A stretch of 64,000 nt of DNA from Carboxylicivirga sediminis (lineage in GTDB: Bacteria; Bacteroidota; Bacteroidia; Bacteroidales; Marinilabiliaceae): assembly GCF_018156225.1 (NCBI RefSeq), contig NZ_JAGTAR010000029.1:16101-80100 (forward strand), read 5' to 3'. Shown here in pieces: positions 45,107 through 54,606 of this stretch. A program made the translations under genes and the position numbers. Each line of letters opens with the position of its first letter. Position 1 is the first letter of the stretch. The notes under the pieces are model-generated. The model was not told the origin of the DNA. It was given only the letters and a program-made list of their open reading frames with translations, and made no database searches.

Positions 45107-46984
45107 ATGGATTTTAATTACGATGTAATTGTCGTAGGTGGTGGACATGCTGGTTGTGAAGCTGCTGCCGCTTCGGCTAATTTGGGTAGTGAGGTACTTC
45201 TGATTACAATGGATATGGGACGTTTTGCTCAAATGTCATGTAATCCTGCTATTGGAGGAATTGCCAAAGGGCAAATTGTTAGGGAGATTGATGCATTGGG
45301 TGGATATACCGGAATTATTACAGATAAGTCCTCCATTCAGTTTCGTATGTTAAATCGATCCAAAGGACCTGCCATGTGGAGTCCGAGAGCACAATGTGAT
45401 CGTATGGTGTTTTCTTCAGAATGGCGAAAACAACTTGAACAAATTCCTAATGTATCTTTCTGGCAAGATGCTGTTGTTGAATTTGTAATTGAAGATAACA
45501 TAATTAAAGGTGTTAGAACGGCAAATAATGTTACGTTCTTATCTAAGGCCGTGATTTTAACTACTGGAACGTTCTTAAATGGTCTAATGCACATTGGCTC
45601 AGTGCGTTCTGAAGGAGGTCGGGTTTCTGAGCCAGCTTCAAAAGGTATTTCAGAGCAACTTTTAAGCCGAGGTTTTACTGTTGGCCGTATGAAAACTGGT
45701 ACGCCTGTGCGAATTGATGAAAGAAGTATTAATTTTGATAAATTAGAGGAACAAAAAGGTGATGAAGGAAGTTATCGTTTCAGCTATTTGCCTTCTGATG
45801 ATAATGGCCTTGTTAAACGTAGCTGTTTCATTACATATACGAATCCAGATGTTCATAAGGTGTTAGAGACCGGTTTGGATGAATCGCCTATGTACAACGG
45901 AACTATTCAAAGCATTGGTCCACGATATTGTCCAAGTATAGAAACAAAAATTGTTACGTTTACTGAAAAGGATCGGCATCAGTTGTTTTTAGAGCCAGAA
46001 GGTGAGTCAACTATTGAATATTATTTAAATGGTTTTAGTTCATCATTACCTCTACAAACACAAATTGATGCATTGAAGTTAGTTCCTGGTTTAGAAAATG
46101 TTAAGGTTTTTAGACCAGGATATGCGATTGAGTATGATTTCTTCGATCCTACACAATTGCACCATACTCTTGAAACAAAAACTATAAGTAATTTATATTT
46201 CGCAGGGCAGGTTAATGGAACTACCGGCTATGAGGAAGCAGCAGCACAGGGTTTGATGGCTGGCATTAATGCTCATCAAAAAGTTATGAATAAAGACGCT
46301 TTTATTTTGTCAAGGGATGAGGCTTATATAGGAGTGTTAATTGATGATCTTGTAACAAAAGGAGTTGATGAACCTTATCGTATGTTTACTTCTAGAGCAG
46401 AATTTCGAATTTTACTGCGACAAGATGATGCAGATGCTCGTTTGACCCCAAAGAGTTTCGAACTTGGTTTAGCTAAAAAAGAGCGTGTTGATTATTTGAA
46501 TGAAAAACTTGCTCTACGTGATGAAGTGATTGAGTACTTGAAGAATTTTAGTGTAAAAGCAAATTTGGTAAATGATTGGTTAGTTAGTAAAGGTACATCT
46601 GCATTAAAACAGGGTGTAAAACTTATTGACTTACTAATGCGTCCACAATTAACTATTCATGATTTAATAGAGGGTATAAATCCATTTTATGAATTTGTAA
46701 ATACGTTGCCTGATTCAAGAAGGGAAGAAGTGTTAGAGTCTGCTGAGATTATTTTAAAGTATTCAGGCTATATAAACCGTGAACGATTATTAGCTGATAA
46801 ATTTAAACGACTCGAAAATCTTCAAATATCAGGTAAGTTTGATTATGCTTCTATAAAATCACTTTCAACAGAAGCGCGTCAAAAGTTAGGAAAATTGCAA
46901 CCTTCTACAATAGGACAGGCGAGTCGGATTTCAGGTGTATCACCAAGTGATATAAATGTTCTTTTAGTATTAATGGGACGCTAG
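45107..46984 (+). CDS. mnmG: tRNA uridine 5-carboxymethylaminomethyl modification enzyme MnmG (GidA)
   Basis: A 625-residue FAD enzyme. N-terminal Rossmann VIVVGGGHAGCEAAAASANLG (about 8-28), FAQMSCNPAIGGIAKGQIVREIDALGG, VILTTGTFLNGLMHIG, RMKTGTPVRID, and the C-terminal GQVNGTTGYEEAAAQGLMAGINAH. With MnmE it adds carboxymethylaminomethyl groups to tRNA wobble uridines. In many bacteria gidA lies beside the replication origin. The consensus parS site begins on the base after its stop. Confidence 0.97.
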   Translation: MDFNYDVIVVGGGHAGCEAAAASANLGSEVLLITMDMGRFAQMSCNPAIGGIAKGQIVREIDALGGYTGIITDKSSIQFRMLNRSKGPAMWSPRAQCDRMVFSSEWRKQLEQIPNVSFWQDAVVEFVIEDNIIKGVRTANNVTFLSKAVILTTGTFLNGLMHIGSVRSEGGRVSEPASKGISEQLLSRGFTVGRMKTGTPVRIDERSINFDKLEEQKGDEGSYRFSYLPSDDNGLVKRSCFITYTNPDVHKVLETGLDESPMYNGTIQSIGPRYCPSIETKIVTFTEKDRHQLFLEPEGESTIEYYLNGFSSSLPLQTQIDALKLVPGLENVKVFRPGYAIEYDFFDPTQLHHTLETKTISNLYFAGQVNGTTGYEEAAAQGLMAGINAHQKVMNKDAFILSRDEAYIGVLIDDLVTKGVDEPYRMFTSRAEFRILLRQDDADARLTPKSFELGLAKKERVDYLNEKLALRDEVIEYLKNFSVKANLVNDWLVSKGTSALKQGVKLIDLLMRPQLTIHDLIEGINPFYEFVNTLPDSRREEVLESAEIILKYSGYINRERLLADKFKRLENLQISGKFDYASIKSLSTEARQKLGKLQPSTIGQASRISGVSPSDINVLLVLMGR

Positions 46985-47000
46985 TGTTCCACGTGAAACA
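46985..47000. other. parS site (ParB binding), exact consensus
   Basis: TGTTCCACGTGAAACA, identical to the canonical parS of Bacillus subtilis. It fills the whole gap between the mnmG stop (46984) and the ade ATG (47001). Confidence 0.92.
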
Positions 47001-48644
47001 ATGTGTATGAAAATTTCTGGTAATATTGTTGATGTTATAAATAATGAAATATTCCCTGGTGTTATTGAGGTTGTAAATAATACCATTATTTCTATTTCTA
47101 AAAATACCAATACTTATTCTAATTATATTTTACCTGGACTCGTTGATAGTCATGTACACATCGAAAGTAGTATGTTAACTCCTTCTCGATTTGCTCAACT
47201 AGTTGTTCCACGTGGAACGGTTGGAGTGGTTTCTGACCCACATGAGATAGCTAATGTAATGGGGGTGAAAGGTGTGGAGTATATGATACAGGATGCCAAA
47301 AATGTACCTCTCAAGTGTTATTTTGGTGTGCCTTCATGTGTTCCAGCAACCAATTTTGAAACATCAGGATATGAGATTACGGAGAAGGATGTAGAATATT
47401 TATTAGAAAATGGAGCTCCTTTTTTGGCTGAAATGATGAATTTTCCCGGTGTTATTCACGATGATAAATCTGTGTGGAACAAGTTAAAATTAGCTCAAAA
47501 ATTCAAGGTACCCATCGATGGACACGCTCCAGGTTTGCGTGGAGAGGAGCTGAAAAAGTATGCTTCAGGTGGCATAACAACCGATCATGAGAGTTTTAGT
47601 ATTGATGAGGCGCTGGATAAAATTAAGTATGGTATTAAGTCTCAAATAAGAGAGGGGAGTGCTGCTCGTAATTTTGAAGCATTACATCCGCTTATTACCA
47701 AAGAACCCTTCAATACAATGCTCTGCACTGATGATAGTCATCCTGATTTGATATTAGCAAAAGGACACATTGATCGCCTCGTACGTTTAGGTTTAACTAA
47801 AGGATACTCTATTTTTGAAATGTACCAAGTAGCCGTGGTGAATCCTGTTAAGCATTATAATTTGCCAGTTGGCTTACTGCAAGAGGGAGACTCGGCTGAT
47901 TTTATTATAGTGGATAATCTATCAGATTTCAATGTACTCTCCACATATATCGATGGTAAAAAGGTAGCCGAAGATGGTCAGGCTTTATTCGAACTTTCTT
48001 CCTCCAATGTTATTAATAATTTCAACTGTACGCCGATTACTTTGGATGGTGTCAAAGTTGTTGCGCCAATGGATAATCCAATCCTGCGGTTAATGGTGGC
48101 AGAAGATGGAGAACTGTTAACGGAACAAGTTTTTTGGAATACTTCTTATCAAAAAGGAGAAGAAATTCAATCAAGTTTGGACGATGATATTTTAAAAATT
48201 GTTGTTGTAAATCGCTATAAAGATACACAACCGGTCGTGGGATTTATCAAGAATTTCGGACTTTCAAAAGGGGCTTTAGCTAGTTCTGTAGCTCACGATA
48301 GTCATAATATTGTGGCCATAGGTTGTGATGATATGAGTTTGGTAAGAGCCATTAATGTTATTATTGATGCAAAAGGAGGCATTGTTGCGACTGATAGTAA
48401 CGAAGAAAAACTATTAAAATTACCTGTTGCAGGTTTAATGAGTATTGAAAAAGGGGAGGAAGTGGCTAAGCAATATACTGCGATTAATCGCTTTGTAGCT
48501 AATATGGGATGTGATATGAAGGCCCCTTTTATGACCTTAGCTTTTATGTCGCTTCTAGTAATTCCTTCCATAAAAATTGGCGATAAAGGACTGTTTGATG
48601 TCAATACATTTTCTTTTACCAGTTTATTTGTAGATGATAAATAG
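47001..48644 (+). CDS. ade: Adenine deaminase
   Basis: A 547-residue amidohydrolase turning adenine to hypoxanthine and ammonia. LVDSHVHIESSMLTPSRFAQLVVPRGTVGVVSDPHEIANVMG (about residues 50-92) has the HxH metal pair, then IDGHAPGLRGEELKKY, TTDHESFSIDEAL, CTDDSHPDLI, and the C-terminal VAHDSHNIVAIG. ATG 47001 abuts the parS site; ATG 47007 (MKISGNIVDV) is nearer the family norm. A weaker parS-like sequence (47204-47219) lies within the gene. It overlaps uvrC by 11 bases. Confidence 0.95.
   Translation: MCMKISGNIVDVINNEIFPGVIEVVNNTIISISKNTNTYSNYILPGLVDSHVHIESSMLTPSRFAQLVVPRGTVGVVSDPHEIANVMGVKGVEYMIQDAKNVPLKCYFGVPSCVPATNFETSGYEITEKDVEYLLENGAPFLAEMMNFPGVIHDDKSVWNKLKLAQKFKVPIDGHAPGLRGEELKKYASGGITTDHESFSIDEALDKIKYGIKSQIREGSAARNFEALHPLITKEPFNTMLCTDDSHPDLILAKGHIDRLVRLGLTKGYSIFEMYQVAVVNPVKHYNLPVGLLQEGDSADFIIVDNLSDFNVLSTYIDGKKVAEDGQALFELSSSNVINNFNCTPITLDGVKVVAPMDNPILRLMVAEDGELLTEQVFWNTSYQKGEEIQSSLDDDILKIVVVNRYKDTQPVVGFIKNFGLSKGALASSVAHDSHNIVAIGCDDMSLVRAINVIIDAKGGIVATDSNEEKLLKLPVAGLMSIEKGEEVAKQYTAINRFVANMGCDMKAPFMTLAFMSLLVIPSIKIGDKGLFDVNTFSFTSLFVDDK
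47204..47219. other. parS-like site within ade, 14 of 16
   Basis: TGTTCCACGTGGAACG differs from the consensus at two positions and is itself palindromic over 14 bases (GTTCCACGTGGAAC). It encodes VVPRGTVG in the adenine deaminase frame, so part of the match may be coincidental. It is 204 bases from the consensus site at 46985-47000. Confidence 0.5.
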
Positions 48645-50457
48645 CAGATCAGATAGAGAAAAACAGTTAAAACTTTTAGTTCAGGCATTACCATCTTCAC
48701 CTGGTGTTTACCAGTATTTTAATGAAGATGGTGTCATTATATATATAGGTAAGGCTAAGGATCTAAAAAAACGTGTATCATCCTATTTTACAAAGCAGCA
48801 GGATAATGGTAAAACACGCATACTCGTCAATAAAATTGCTGATATCAAGCATTTGGTTGTTGAGTCGGAAGAAGATGCTCTTTTGCTTGAGAATAATCTG
48901 ATAAAAAAATACCAGCCCAGGTATAATATCCTGCTCAAGGATGATAAGTCATTTCCATACATTGTTGTCAAAAATGAGCCTTTCCCGCGGGTTTTTCAAA
49001 CACGTAATTTTGTGCGTGATGGAAGTACTTATTATGGTCCTTATACTTCAGTAGGGATGGTACGAACCCTCATTGAACTATTCAGACAGATATACCCTTT
49101 ACGCACATGCAAGCATAATTTATCTCAGGAAAACATTAGAGCTGGGAAGTTTCGTGAATGTTTAGAGTACCATATAGGAAAGTGTAAAGCGCCATGTATT
49201 GGACAATATGACGAGCAGATATATGCTAAAAATATCGCAGCAATTAAAGAAATTTTGAGTGGAAATATTTCTTCTGTCCTTAAATACATGCATAGGGTAA
49301 TGCTTCATTATGCCGATGAATTAGCTTTTGAACAGGCCGAAGAAGTCAAAAATAAAATTGAGTTATTAAAGGGCTATCAAAGTAAGTCTACAGTCGTAAA
49401 TCCCAAGATTACAAATGTGGATGTCTTTAGTATTATCGATGATGAAAAGGCTGGGTTTGTCAATTTTTTAAGAGTAGTAGATGGTGCTATTATTCAGTCA
49501 CACACCATGGAGTTTCGAAAAAAACTGGATGAATCTGCACCAGATATATTGGTAATGGCCATTTCTGAAATACAAAACCGCCTCCATTTTTTAGCGCGTG
49601 AAGTATTGGTTCCCATCAAACTTGATATTGAGCTGGAGCGCACTAAACTATTAGTGCCTAAAATTGGTGATAAAAAGAAGTTGCTAGACCTATCAGAACG
49701 GAACGTGAAATACTACCGACTGGATAAACTTAAACAACAATCATTACATAAAAAGGAACCAAGAGAGGAGCGAATTTTAAAGGTTATGCAAGCGGATCTA
49801 CGTTTAAAAGTCTTACCTCGCCACATCGAATGTTTCGATAACTCAAATATACAAGGGACAAATCCTGTGGCTGCTTGCGTTGTTTTTCGCAATGCTAAAC
49901 CTTATAAGAAGGACTATCGTCATTTTAATATCAAAACGGTTATTGGTCCAAATGATTTTGCTTCCATGGAGGAGGTCGTTTATCGCCGCTATAAGCGCTT
50001 AAAGGAGGAGGGGCAGGGATTACCTCAGTTGGTAGTTATTGACGGAGGTAAAGGACAACTTGGTGCTGCTGTAAAAATATTACGTGAACTGGGATTGAGT
50101 GACCAGATATCGGTTATTGGTATTGCTAAGCGCCTGGAAGAAATTTTTTATCCCGGGGATCCGATTCCTTTGTACTTAGATAAAAATTCAGAGACTCTAA
50201 AAATAATTCAGCACCTTCGAAATGAAGCTCACCGTTTTGGTATTACTTTTCATCGACAAAAACGTTCCATCAATTTCATCACTTCTGAGCTAAATGAAAT
50301 ACCTGGTATCGGAGATAAAACCATTGAGGTGCTTTTTAATAATTTTAAGTCATTTAACAATATTAAGAGTGCTACATTGGAGAATTTGACCTCAATAATA
50401 GGGAAGGATAAGGGTAATAAAGTGTATTCTTATTTTAATAGAGGTAAAATACTGTAA
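48634..50457 (+). CDS. uvrC: UvrABC nucleotide excision repair subunit UvrC
   Basis: A 607-residue protein. N-terminal GIY-YIG nuclease SSPGVYQYFNEDGVIIYIGKAKDLKKRVSSYF (about 21-52), the zinc-type cysteines CLEYHIGKCKAPC near residues 175-190, a UvrB-interaction (UVR) region MLHYADELAFEQAEEVKNKIELL, the RNase H-like second nuclease with ECFDNSNIQGTNPVAACVV and VVIDGGKGQLGAA, then C-terminal helix-hairpin-helix LNEIPGIGDKTIEVLFNNFKSF. It makes both incisions with UvrA and UvrB; neither lies here. Last gene of the plus-strand block. Confidence 0.97.
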   Translation: MINSRSDREKQLKLLVQALPSSPGVYQYFNEDGVIIYIGKAKDLKKRVSSYFTKQQDNGKTRILVNKIADIKHLVVESEEDALLLENNLIKKYQPRYNILLKDDKSFPYIVVKNEPFPRVFQTRNFVRDGSTYYGPYTSVGMVRTLIELFRQIYPLRTCKHNLSQENIRAGKFRECLEYHIGKCKAPCIGQYDEQIYAKNIAAIKEILSGNISSVLKYMHRVMLHYADELAFEQAEEVKNKIELLKGYQSKSTVVNPKITNVDVFSIIDDEKAGFVNFLRVVDGAIIQSHTMEFRKKLDESAPDILVMAISEIQNRLHFLAREVLVPIKLDIELERTKLLVPKIGDKKKLLDLSERNVKYYRLDKLKQQSLHKKEPREERILKVMQADLRLKVLPRHIECFDNSNIQGTNPVAACVVFRNAKPYKKDYRHFNIKTVIGPNDFASMEEVVYRRYKRLKEEGQGLPQLVVIDGGKGQLGAAVKILRELGLSDQISVIGIAKRLEEIFYPGDPIPLYLDKNSETLKIIQHLRNEAHRFGITFHRQKRSINFITSELNEIPGIGDKTIEVLFNNFKSFNNIKSATLENLTSIIGKDKGNKVYSYFNRGKIL

Positions 50458-50512
50458 GGTGAAGGTAATGAGATTGATATGAATATTTTTATTATTCTTT
50501 AAATTAATTGAA

Positions 50513-51499
50513 TTAGCTAAAGAATCCCTTGTTGATTAATTCGAGATTACTTTTGTTTATATTAATAAAATTAATGTTTACCAATTCATTTTTCAGGGTA
50601 GATGAATGATGTTGTAGTCCACAAATTGTGTCACTGATCAAATTCAGTTCTTTTTGAATTATGCCATCCGTTGATTCGATTTTACTTTGTGTTATGATAC
50701 CTTTTTGCACAGTAATATGTGATTTGATTCTTGTTCCGTTTTCCAGCTTATAAAGTCTTTTTAATTCAAAGTTGGGGCTGTAGCCATAGTTCCATTCCCA
50801 GGTACTGAATTTACTCTCTGAAATCGCCTCTATTTGGTTTGTTTGTTCTTCTGTTAATTCAAATAGGGCATCGTTTTCGTAATATCGCAGAAGATATTGA
50901 AAAATATATTTAGCGAAATCATTGTAATTCATATCTTCATTTAAATAGTCCGATATGTTAGCCACTTCACTTCTTACTGATTTAACGGCTTTATCTTTAA
51001 TAATTAGGGGATTGTTTTTTAAAGCTTTATTTAATACGCTGAGATCTGATCTAAATAAGAGTGTACCGTGATGCATCACCCTGTTTTTATATACGTGAGA
51101 TGCATTGCCTGATACTTTTTTACCCGCAATTTGGATGTCGTGTCTTTTGCCAAATGTGGCGGCAATGCCAAGTTCATTAAGAGCTAATAATATAGGTTCA
51201 GAGTATCGCTCAAAGTTCACTAAATCACCTTTTTTACCACTTTTTATAAAGCAAAAGTTCAAGTTGTTATCATCATGATAGACCGTACCACCACCTGATA
51301 ATCTGCGATATATGGGGATAGCTGCTTTATTGACAAATTCGTAATTAATTTCAGCCAGGGTATTTTGATGTTTACCTACAATAATAGATGGCGCATTGGT
51401 ATATAAGAAAAATACATCTTCCTGTGTATGTCGTAGCAGGTACTCTTCCGTTGCCAGGTTAAAAGAAGGACTATTGGTTTTGCTGATTAATCCTTTCAT
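50513..51499 (-). CDS. lplA: Lipoate-protein ligase A
   Basis: A 328-residue enzyme joining exogenous lipoate to lipoyl domains through lipoyl-AMP. N-terminal marks: SPSFNLATEEYLLRH, SIIVGKHQNTLAEINYEFV, and the RRLSGGGTVYHDDNNLNFCFI motif (about 71-91), KKVSGNASHVYKNRVMHHGTLLF for ligation, plus a C-terminal domain. Present in addition to the lipA/lipB route at 18.7-20.3 kb, so the organism can both make and salvage lipoate. Convergent with uvrC. Confidence 0.93.
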   Translation of the reverse strand: MKGLISKTNSPSFNLATEEYLLRHTQEDVFFLYTNAPSIIVGKHQNTLAEINYEFVNKAAIPIYRRLSGGGTVYHDDNNLNFCFIKSGKKGDLVNFERYSEPILLALNELGIAATFGKRHDIQIAGKKVSGNASHVYKNRVMHHGTLLFRSDLSVLNKALKNNPLIIKDKAVKSVRSEVANISDYLNEDMNYNDFAKYIFQYLLRYYENDALFELTEEQTNQIEAISESKFSTWEWNYGYSPNFELKRLYKLENGTRIKSHITVQKGIITQSKIESTDGIIQKELNLISDTICGLQHHSSTLKNELVNINFININKSNLELINKGFFS

Positions 51500-51677
51500 A
51501 TACTGTGTTTTATGAATAAATTTTTTTGTTAGTGATATCTTCAGTAATTGTATCTATCTACAATGAACTACTGTTGACACCATTTTGTTTAATAATAGAC
51601 CAAATGGTCGGTTTCCTTCTTTGGATGTTATAAACTATCGAAAGATAATTGTATTTTCGATGTTTAAAATACAATTT

Positions 51678-52130
51678 ATGCGATTAGTTATTCAACGTGT
51701 AAGCGAGGCCTCTGTTTCGATAAATGGGAATTGTAAATCAAGTATAAATAAGGGATTAATGATTCTTGTTGGTATCGAAAATGACGACACCAAGGAAGAC
51801 ATCGATTGGTTAGTTAAAAAGACCTGTAACTTACGTATTTTTGACGATGAAGAAGGGGTGATGAATAGGTCAATAGTTGATATTGCTGGTGATTTTTTGG
51901 TTATTAGCCAGTTTACATTGCATGCCCGGACAAAAAAAGGAAATCGTCCATCGTATATTAATGCGGCCGGGCCTGATGTAGCTATTCCCTTATATGAAGC
52001 TTTTGTAAAGGAATTACATTTGGTAAGTGGCCGTATGGTTGGAACCGGTGAATTTGGGGCTAATATGCAGGTTCAATTGACAAATGACGGCCCGGTAACT
52101 ATACTAATTGATTCAAAAAGGAGAGAATAA
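51678..52130 (+). CDS. dtd: D-aminoacyl-tRNA deacylase
   Basis: A 150-residue protein from ATG 51678 (MRLVIQRVSEASVSINGN); the open frame reaches 51585 but that adds a non-family extension. Active-site marks: SQFTLHARTKKGNRPSYINAA and the C-terminal MQVQLTNDGPVTILIDSKRR. Hydrolyses D-amino acids from mischarged tRNA. It overlaps the MazG-like gene by one base (TAATG), forming a small operon with mazG-like and perhaps deoC. Confidence 0.95.
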   Translation: MRLVIQRVSEASVSINGNCKSSINKGLMILVGIENDDTKEDIDWLVKKTCNLRIFDDEEGVMNRSIVDIAGDFLVISQFTLHARTKKGNRPSYINAAGPDVAIPLYEAFVKELHLVSGRMVGTGEFGANMQVQLTNDGPVTILIDSKRRE

Positions 52131-52459
52131 TGAAGCTATCGGAAGCACAAGAGCAGGTTGATAAATGGATTAAAACCTATGGAGTCAGATATTTTAGCGA
52201 ACTGACAAATATGGCTATACTAACCGAAGAGGTAGGGGAATTAGCCAGGTTAATGGCACGTAAATTTGGTGATCAGTCATTTAAGTCAAATGAGGCGAAC
52301 GCTAACATGGCTGATGAAATGGCTGACGTGCTTTGGGTGTTAATTTGCCTGGCCAACCAAACCGGTGTTGATCTGGAAAAGGCCTTTGCTAAGAACATGG
52401 CTAAAAAAACTAAGAGAGATGCCGAAAGGCACATAAATAACAATAAGTTGAAGAAGTAA
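52130..52459 (+). CDS. MazG-like nucleotide pyrophosphohydrolase
   Basis: A 109-residue single-domain protein. MAILTEEVGELARLMARKFGDQ and NMADEMADVLWVLICLANQTGVDLEKAFAKNMAKKTKRDAERH carry the paired E-E-x-x-E and E-x-x-D metal motifs of MazG-type enzymes. It hydrolyses a nucleoside triphosphate to its monophosphate and pyrophosphate; the favoured nucleotide is not visible. It overlaps dtd by one base. deoC starts 31 bases on. Confidence 0.88.
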   Translation: MKLSEAQEQVDKWIKTYGVRYFSELTNMAILTEEVGELARLMARKFGDQSFKSNEANANMADEMADVLWVLICLANQTGVDLEKAFAKNMAKKTKRDAERHINNNKLKK

Positions 52460-52490
52460 TAACAAGAGAAAATTAGCTAAATATAGAGAT

Positions 52491-53381
52491 ATGGATGGAT
52501 TAATGGATAAGTTTCCTTTTTCGTTAACAGATAAGCAGATTGAAGAAGGAATTAACGCAGCCAAGCAAGAAGCACTTCATTTAAAGGCAAATAAAGATAT
52601 ATTGAAGTTATTATTCAATTGTATCGACCTTACATCTTTAAATACAGAAGATTCTTCGGATGATATTCGTGATTTTGTTGAAAAAGTCAATGAGTTACCA
52701 CAGCATTTTGATTTTGTTCCACAAGTAGCAGCCATGTGTGTGTATCCTGTTTTTGCTCCGGTATTGAAAAGCGGCTTAAAAGACGCGAATATTGGCCGGG
52801 CGGTTGTTTCGGCAGGGTTTCCATCATCGCAAACCTTTTTGGATGTAAAAAAGATGGAAACACAGCGTGCCATTGATTTTGGGGCTAATGAAATTGATAT
52901 CGTTATGTCCGTTGGTGAGTTTATGGAAGGCAATTATGAGTTTGTTGGTGAGGAAATCAATGCCATTAAGGGGGTGATGGGGGATGCACATCTTAAAGTT
53001 ATCCTAGAGTCGGGTACATTGCCCAAAGCTGAGGATGTATGGACAGCCAGTGTGATATCAATGGAATATGGTGCTGATTTCATTAAAACATCAACTGGTA
53101 AGCAACAGCCAGCAGCAACATTTGAAGCCGCATATACTATGTTGACGGCCATTAAAGCCTACTTTGAAAAGACGGGTAAAAAAATCGGTTTTAAGCCAGC
53201 AGGTGGTATTTCAACAGCAGACGATGCTTTGGTGTACTATTGTTTGGTTAAGCAAATATGTGGTACTGACTGGCTAAATAATCACTTGTTCAGACTAGGA
53301 GCAAGTCGCTTGGCTAACCATCTAATCAGTGATATTGCCGAATTGGAAAATGGCTTTAGAAAAGAGATTAAATATTTTTAA
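52491..53381 (+). CDS. deoC: Deoxyribose-phosphate aldolase
   Basis: A 296-residue class I aldolase splitting 2-deoxyribose 5-phosphate into glyceraldehyde 3-phosphate and acetaldehyde. Marks: CIDLTSLNTEDS, VAAMCVYPVFAPVLK, GANEIDIVMSVGEFMEGNYEF, KVILESGTL, the catalytic Lys region GADFIKTSTGKQ, and GFKPAGGISTADDAL. Its N-terminus (MDGLMDKFPFSLTDKQIEEG) is longer than in short DeoC. An inner ATG at 52503 is possible. Followed by a terminator. Confidence 0.93.
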   Translation: MDGLMDKFPFSLTDKQIEEGINAAKQEALHLKANKDILKLLFNCIDLTSLNTEDSSDDIRDFVEKVNELPQHFDFVPQVAAMCVYPVFAPVLKSGLKDANIGRAVVSAGFPSSQTFLDVKKMETQRAIDFGANEIDIVMSVGEFMEGNYEFVGEEINAIKGVMGDAHLKVILESGTLPKAEDVWTASVISMEYGADFIKTSTGKQQPAATFEAAYTMLTAIKAYFEKTGKKIGFKPAGGISTADDALVYYCLVKQICGTDWLNNHLFRLGASRLANHLISDIAELENGFRKEIKYF

Positions 53382-53394
53382 TTAATAATTTAGG

Positions 53395-53441
53395 TAGTAG
53401 TTTATATTTATCTTATTTAGTGGTGATAATATAGACTACTA
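53395..53441 (+). terminator. Terminator after deoC
   Basis: A 12-bp stem (TAGTAGTTTATA 53395-53406, TATAGACTACTA 53430-53441, one G-U pair) with a 23-base loop, followed by seven Ts. It overlaps the stop codon of the convergent polyprenyl synthase gene. Confidence 0.6.
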
Positions 53442-54413
53442 TTTTTTTCTTTTTAGGGTGTAGTCCACCATGGTTAGCAGGGCTGTTTTCGTCTCTGAAT
53501 CCGGATAACCAGCAAGGTTGTTTTTAGCTTTTTCAGCAAACAATTCCATCTGCTCAGTGGCGTATTCGATCCCGCCATTGGCTTTTACAAATGCAATAAT
53601 TTCCTGTACCTTCTTCTCATTCTTATGATGTCGTCGAATAAGTCTCAAAATTCGTCGTTGCTCCTGCTTGTCAGTTTTACCTAGCGCATGAATTAGTGGT
53701 AACGTCAATTTCTTTTCTTTAATATCATTACCCGTAGGCTTGCCTATCATTCCGTTTTGTTCGTAATCAAATAAATCATCGCGTATTTGGAAAGCAATGC
53801 CCAGGTTTTCACCAAATTCGGCCATATTGGTTAACTTATCGCCATTTACTCCAACCGATAGGGCACCTGCTTTGGTGCAGGCAGCAATGAGGGTAGCTGT
53901 TTTTTTGCGAATAATTTGGTAATATACTTCTTCGGTGATATCCAATTTGCGCGACTTTTCTATCTGAAGTAATTCACCTTCAGCCATTTCACTCACCGCG
54001 TTAGAAACTACTTTAAGCACATCGATTTGCCCGGTATCCAGCGACAGGCTTAAACCCTTGGAGAGGAAAAAATCACCCACCAAAACGGCAACTTTCGATT
54101 TCCATAGCGCATTAATGCTGAAGAATCCCCTGCGCTGATAGGTTTCATCCACTACGTCGTCGTGTATTAAAGTGGCTGTGTGTAATAACTCTATTAATGT
54201 AGCAGCTATATAGCTGGATTCGCTTACTTCACCATTTAGTTTAGCTGATAAAAAAACCAGCATAGGCCTCATTTGCTTGCCTTTACGGCGCAGTACATAA
54301 TTGGTAATCACATCCAGTAAAGGAATTTTTGACTTCAATTGTTCCTTAAAGTAAGGTTCAAATTCTTTCATTTCTTCCTTGATGGGCGATTTAATGAGCT
54401 TTGTATCTGACAT
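53439..54413 (-). CDS. Polyprenyl diphosphate synthase
   Basis: A 324-residue trans-isoprenyl diphosphate synthase. KGKQMRPMLVFLSA, the first aspartate-rich motif LIHDDVVDE (about 85-93), the FLSKGLSL region, and the second motif FQIRDDLFDYEQN near residues 212-224 are all present. Likely an octaprenyl or similar long-chain synthase (IspB-like) for quinone side chains, but chain length is set by residues I cannot judge from this alone. Confidence 0.92.
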   Translation of the reverse strand: MSDTKLIKSPIKEEMKEFEPYFKEQLKSKIPLLDVITNYVLRRKGKQMRPMLVFLSAKLNGEVSESSYIAATLIELLHTATLIHDDVVDETYQRRGFFSINALWKSKVAVLVGDFFLSKGLSLSLDTGQIDVLKVVSNAVSEMAEGELLQIEKSRKLDITEEVYYQIIRKKTATLIAACTKAGALSVGVNGDKLTNMAEFGENLGIAFQIRDDLFDYEQNGMIGKPTGNDIKEKKLTLPLIHALGKTDKQEQRRILRLIRRHHKNEKKVQEIIAFVKANGGIEYATEQMELFAEKAKNNLAGYPDSETKTALLTMVDYTLKRKK

Positions 54414-54606
54414 AGTAAGTAAGTGCTTTCAAATAACTGAGTGCGCAAATTAACGATAAGCGCCAAATTTAAATAATATTCAGGATTTTTTAACGCATCA
54501 TATTGATATTATCTAAATATTTAAATATTTTTGCGCATTCGTAACAATAATGTAACAAGATAGTTATATATTTGCATTTGTAATTATTTTAATAAATATT
54601 GGGTCG

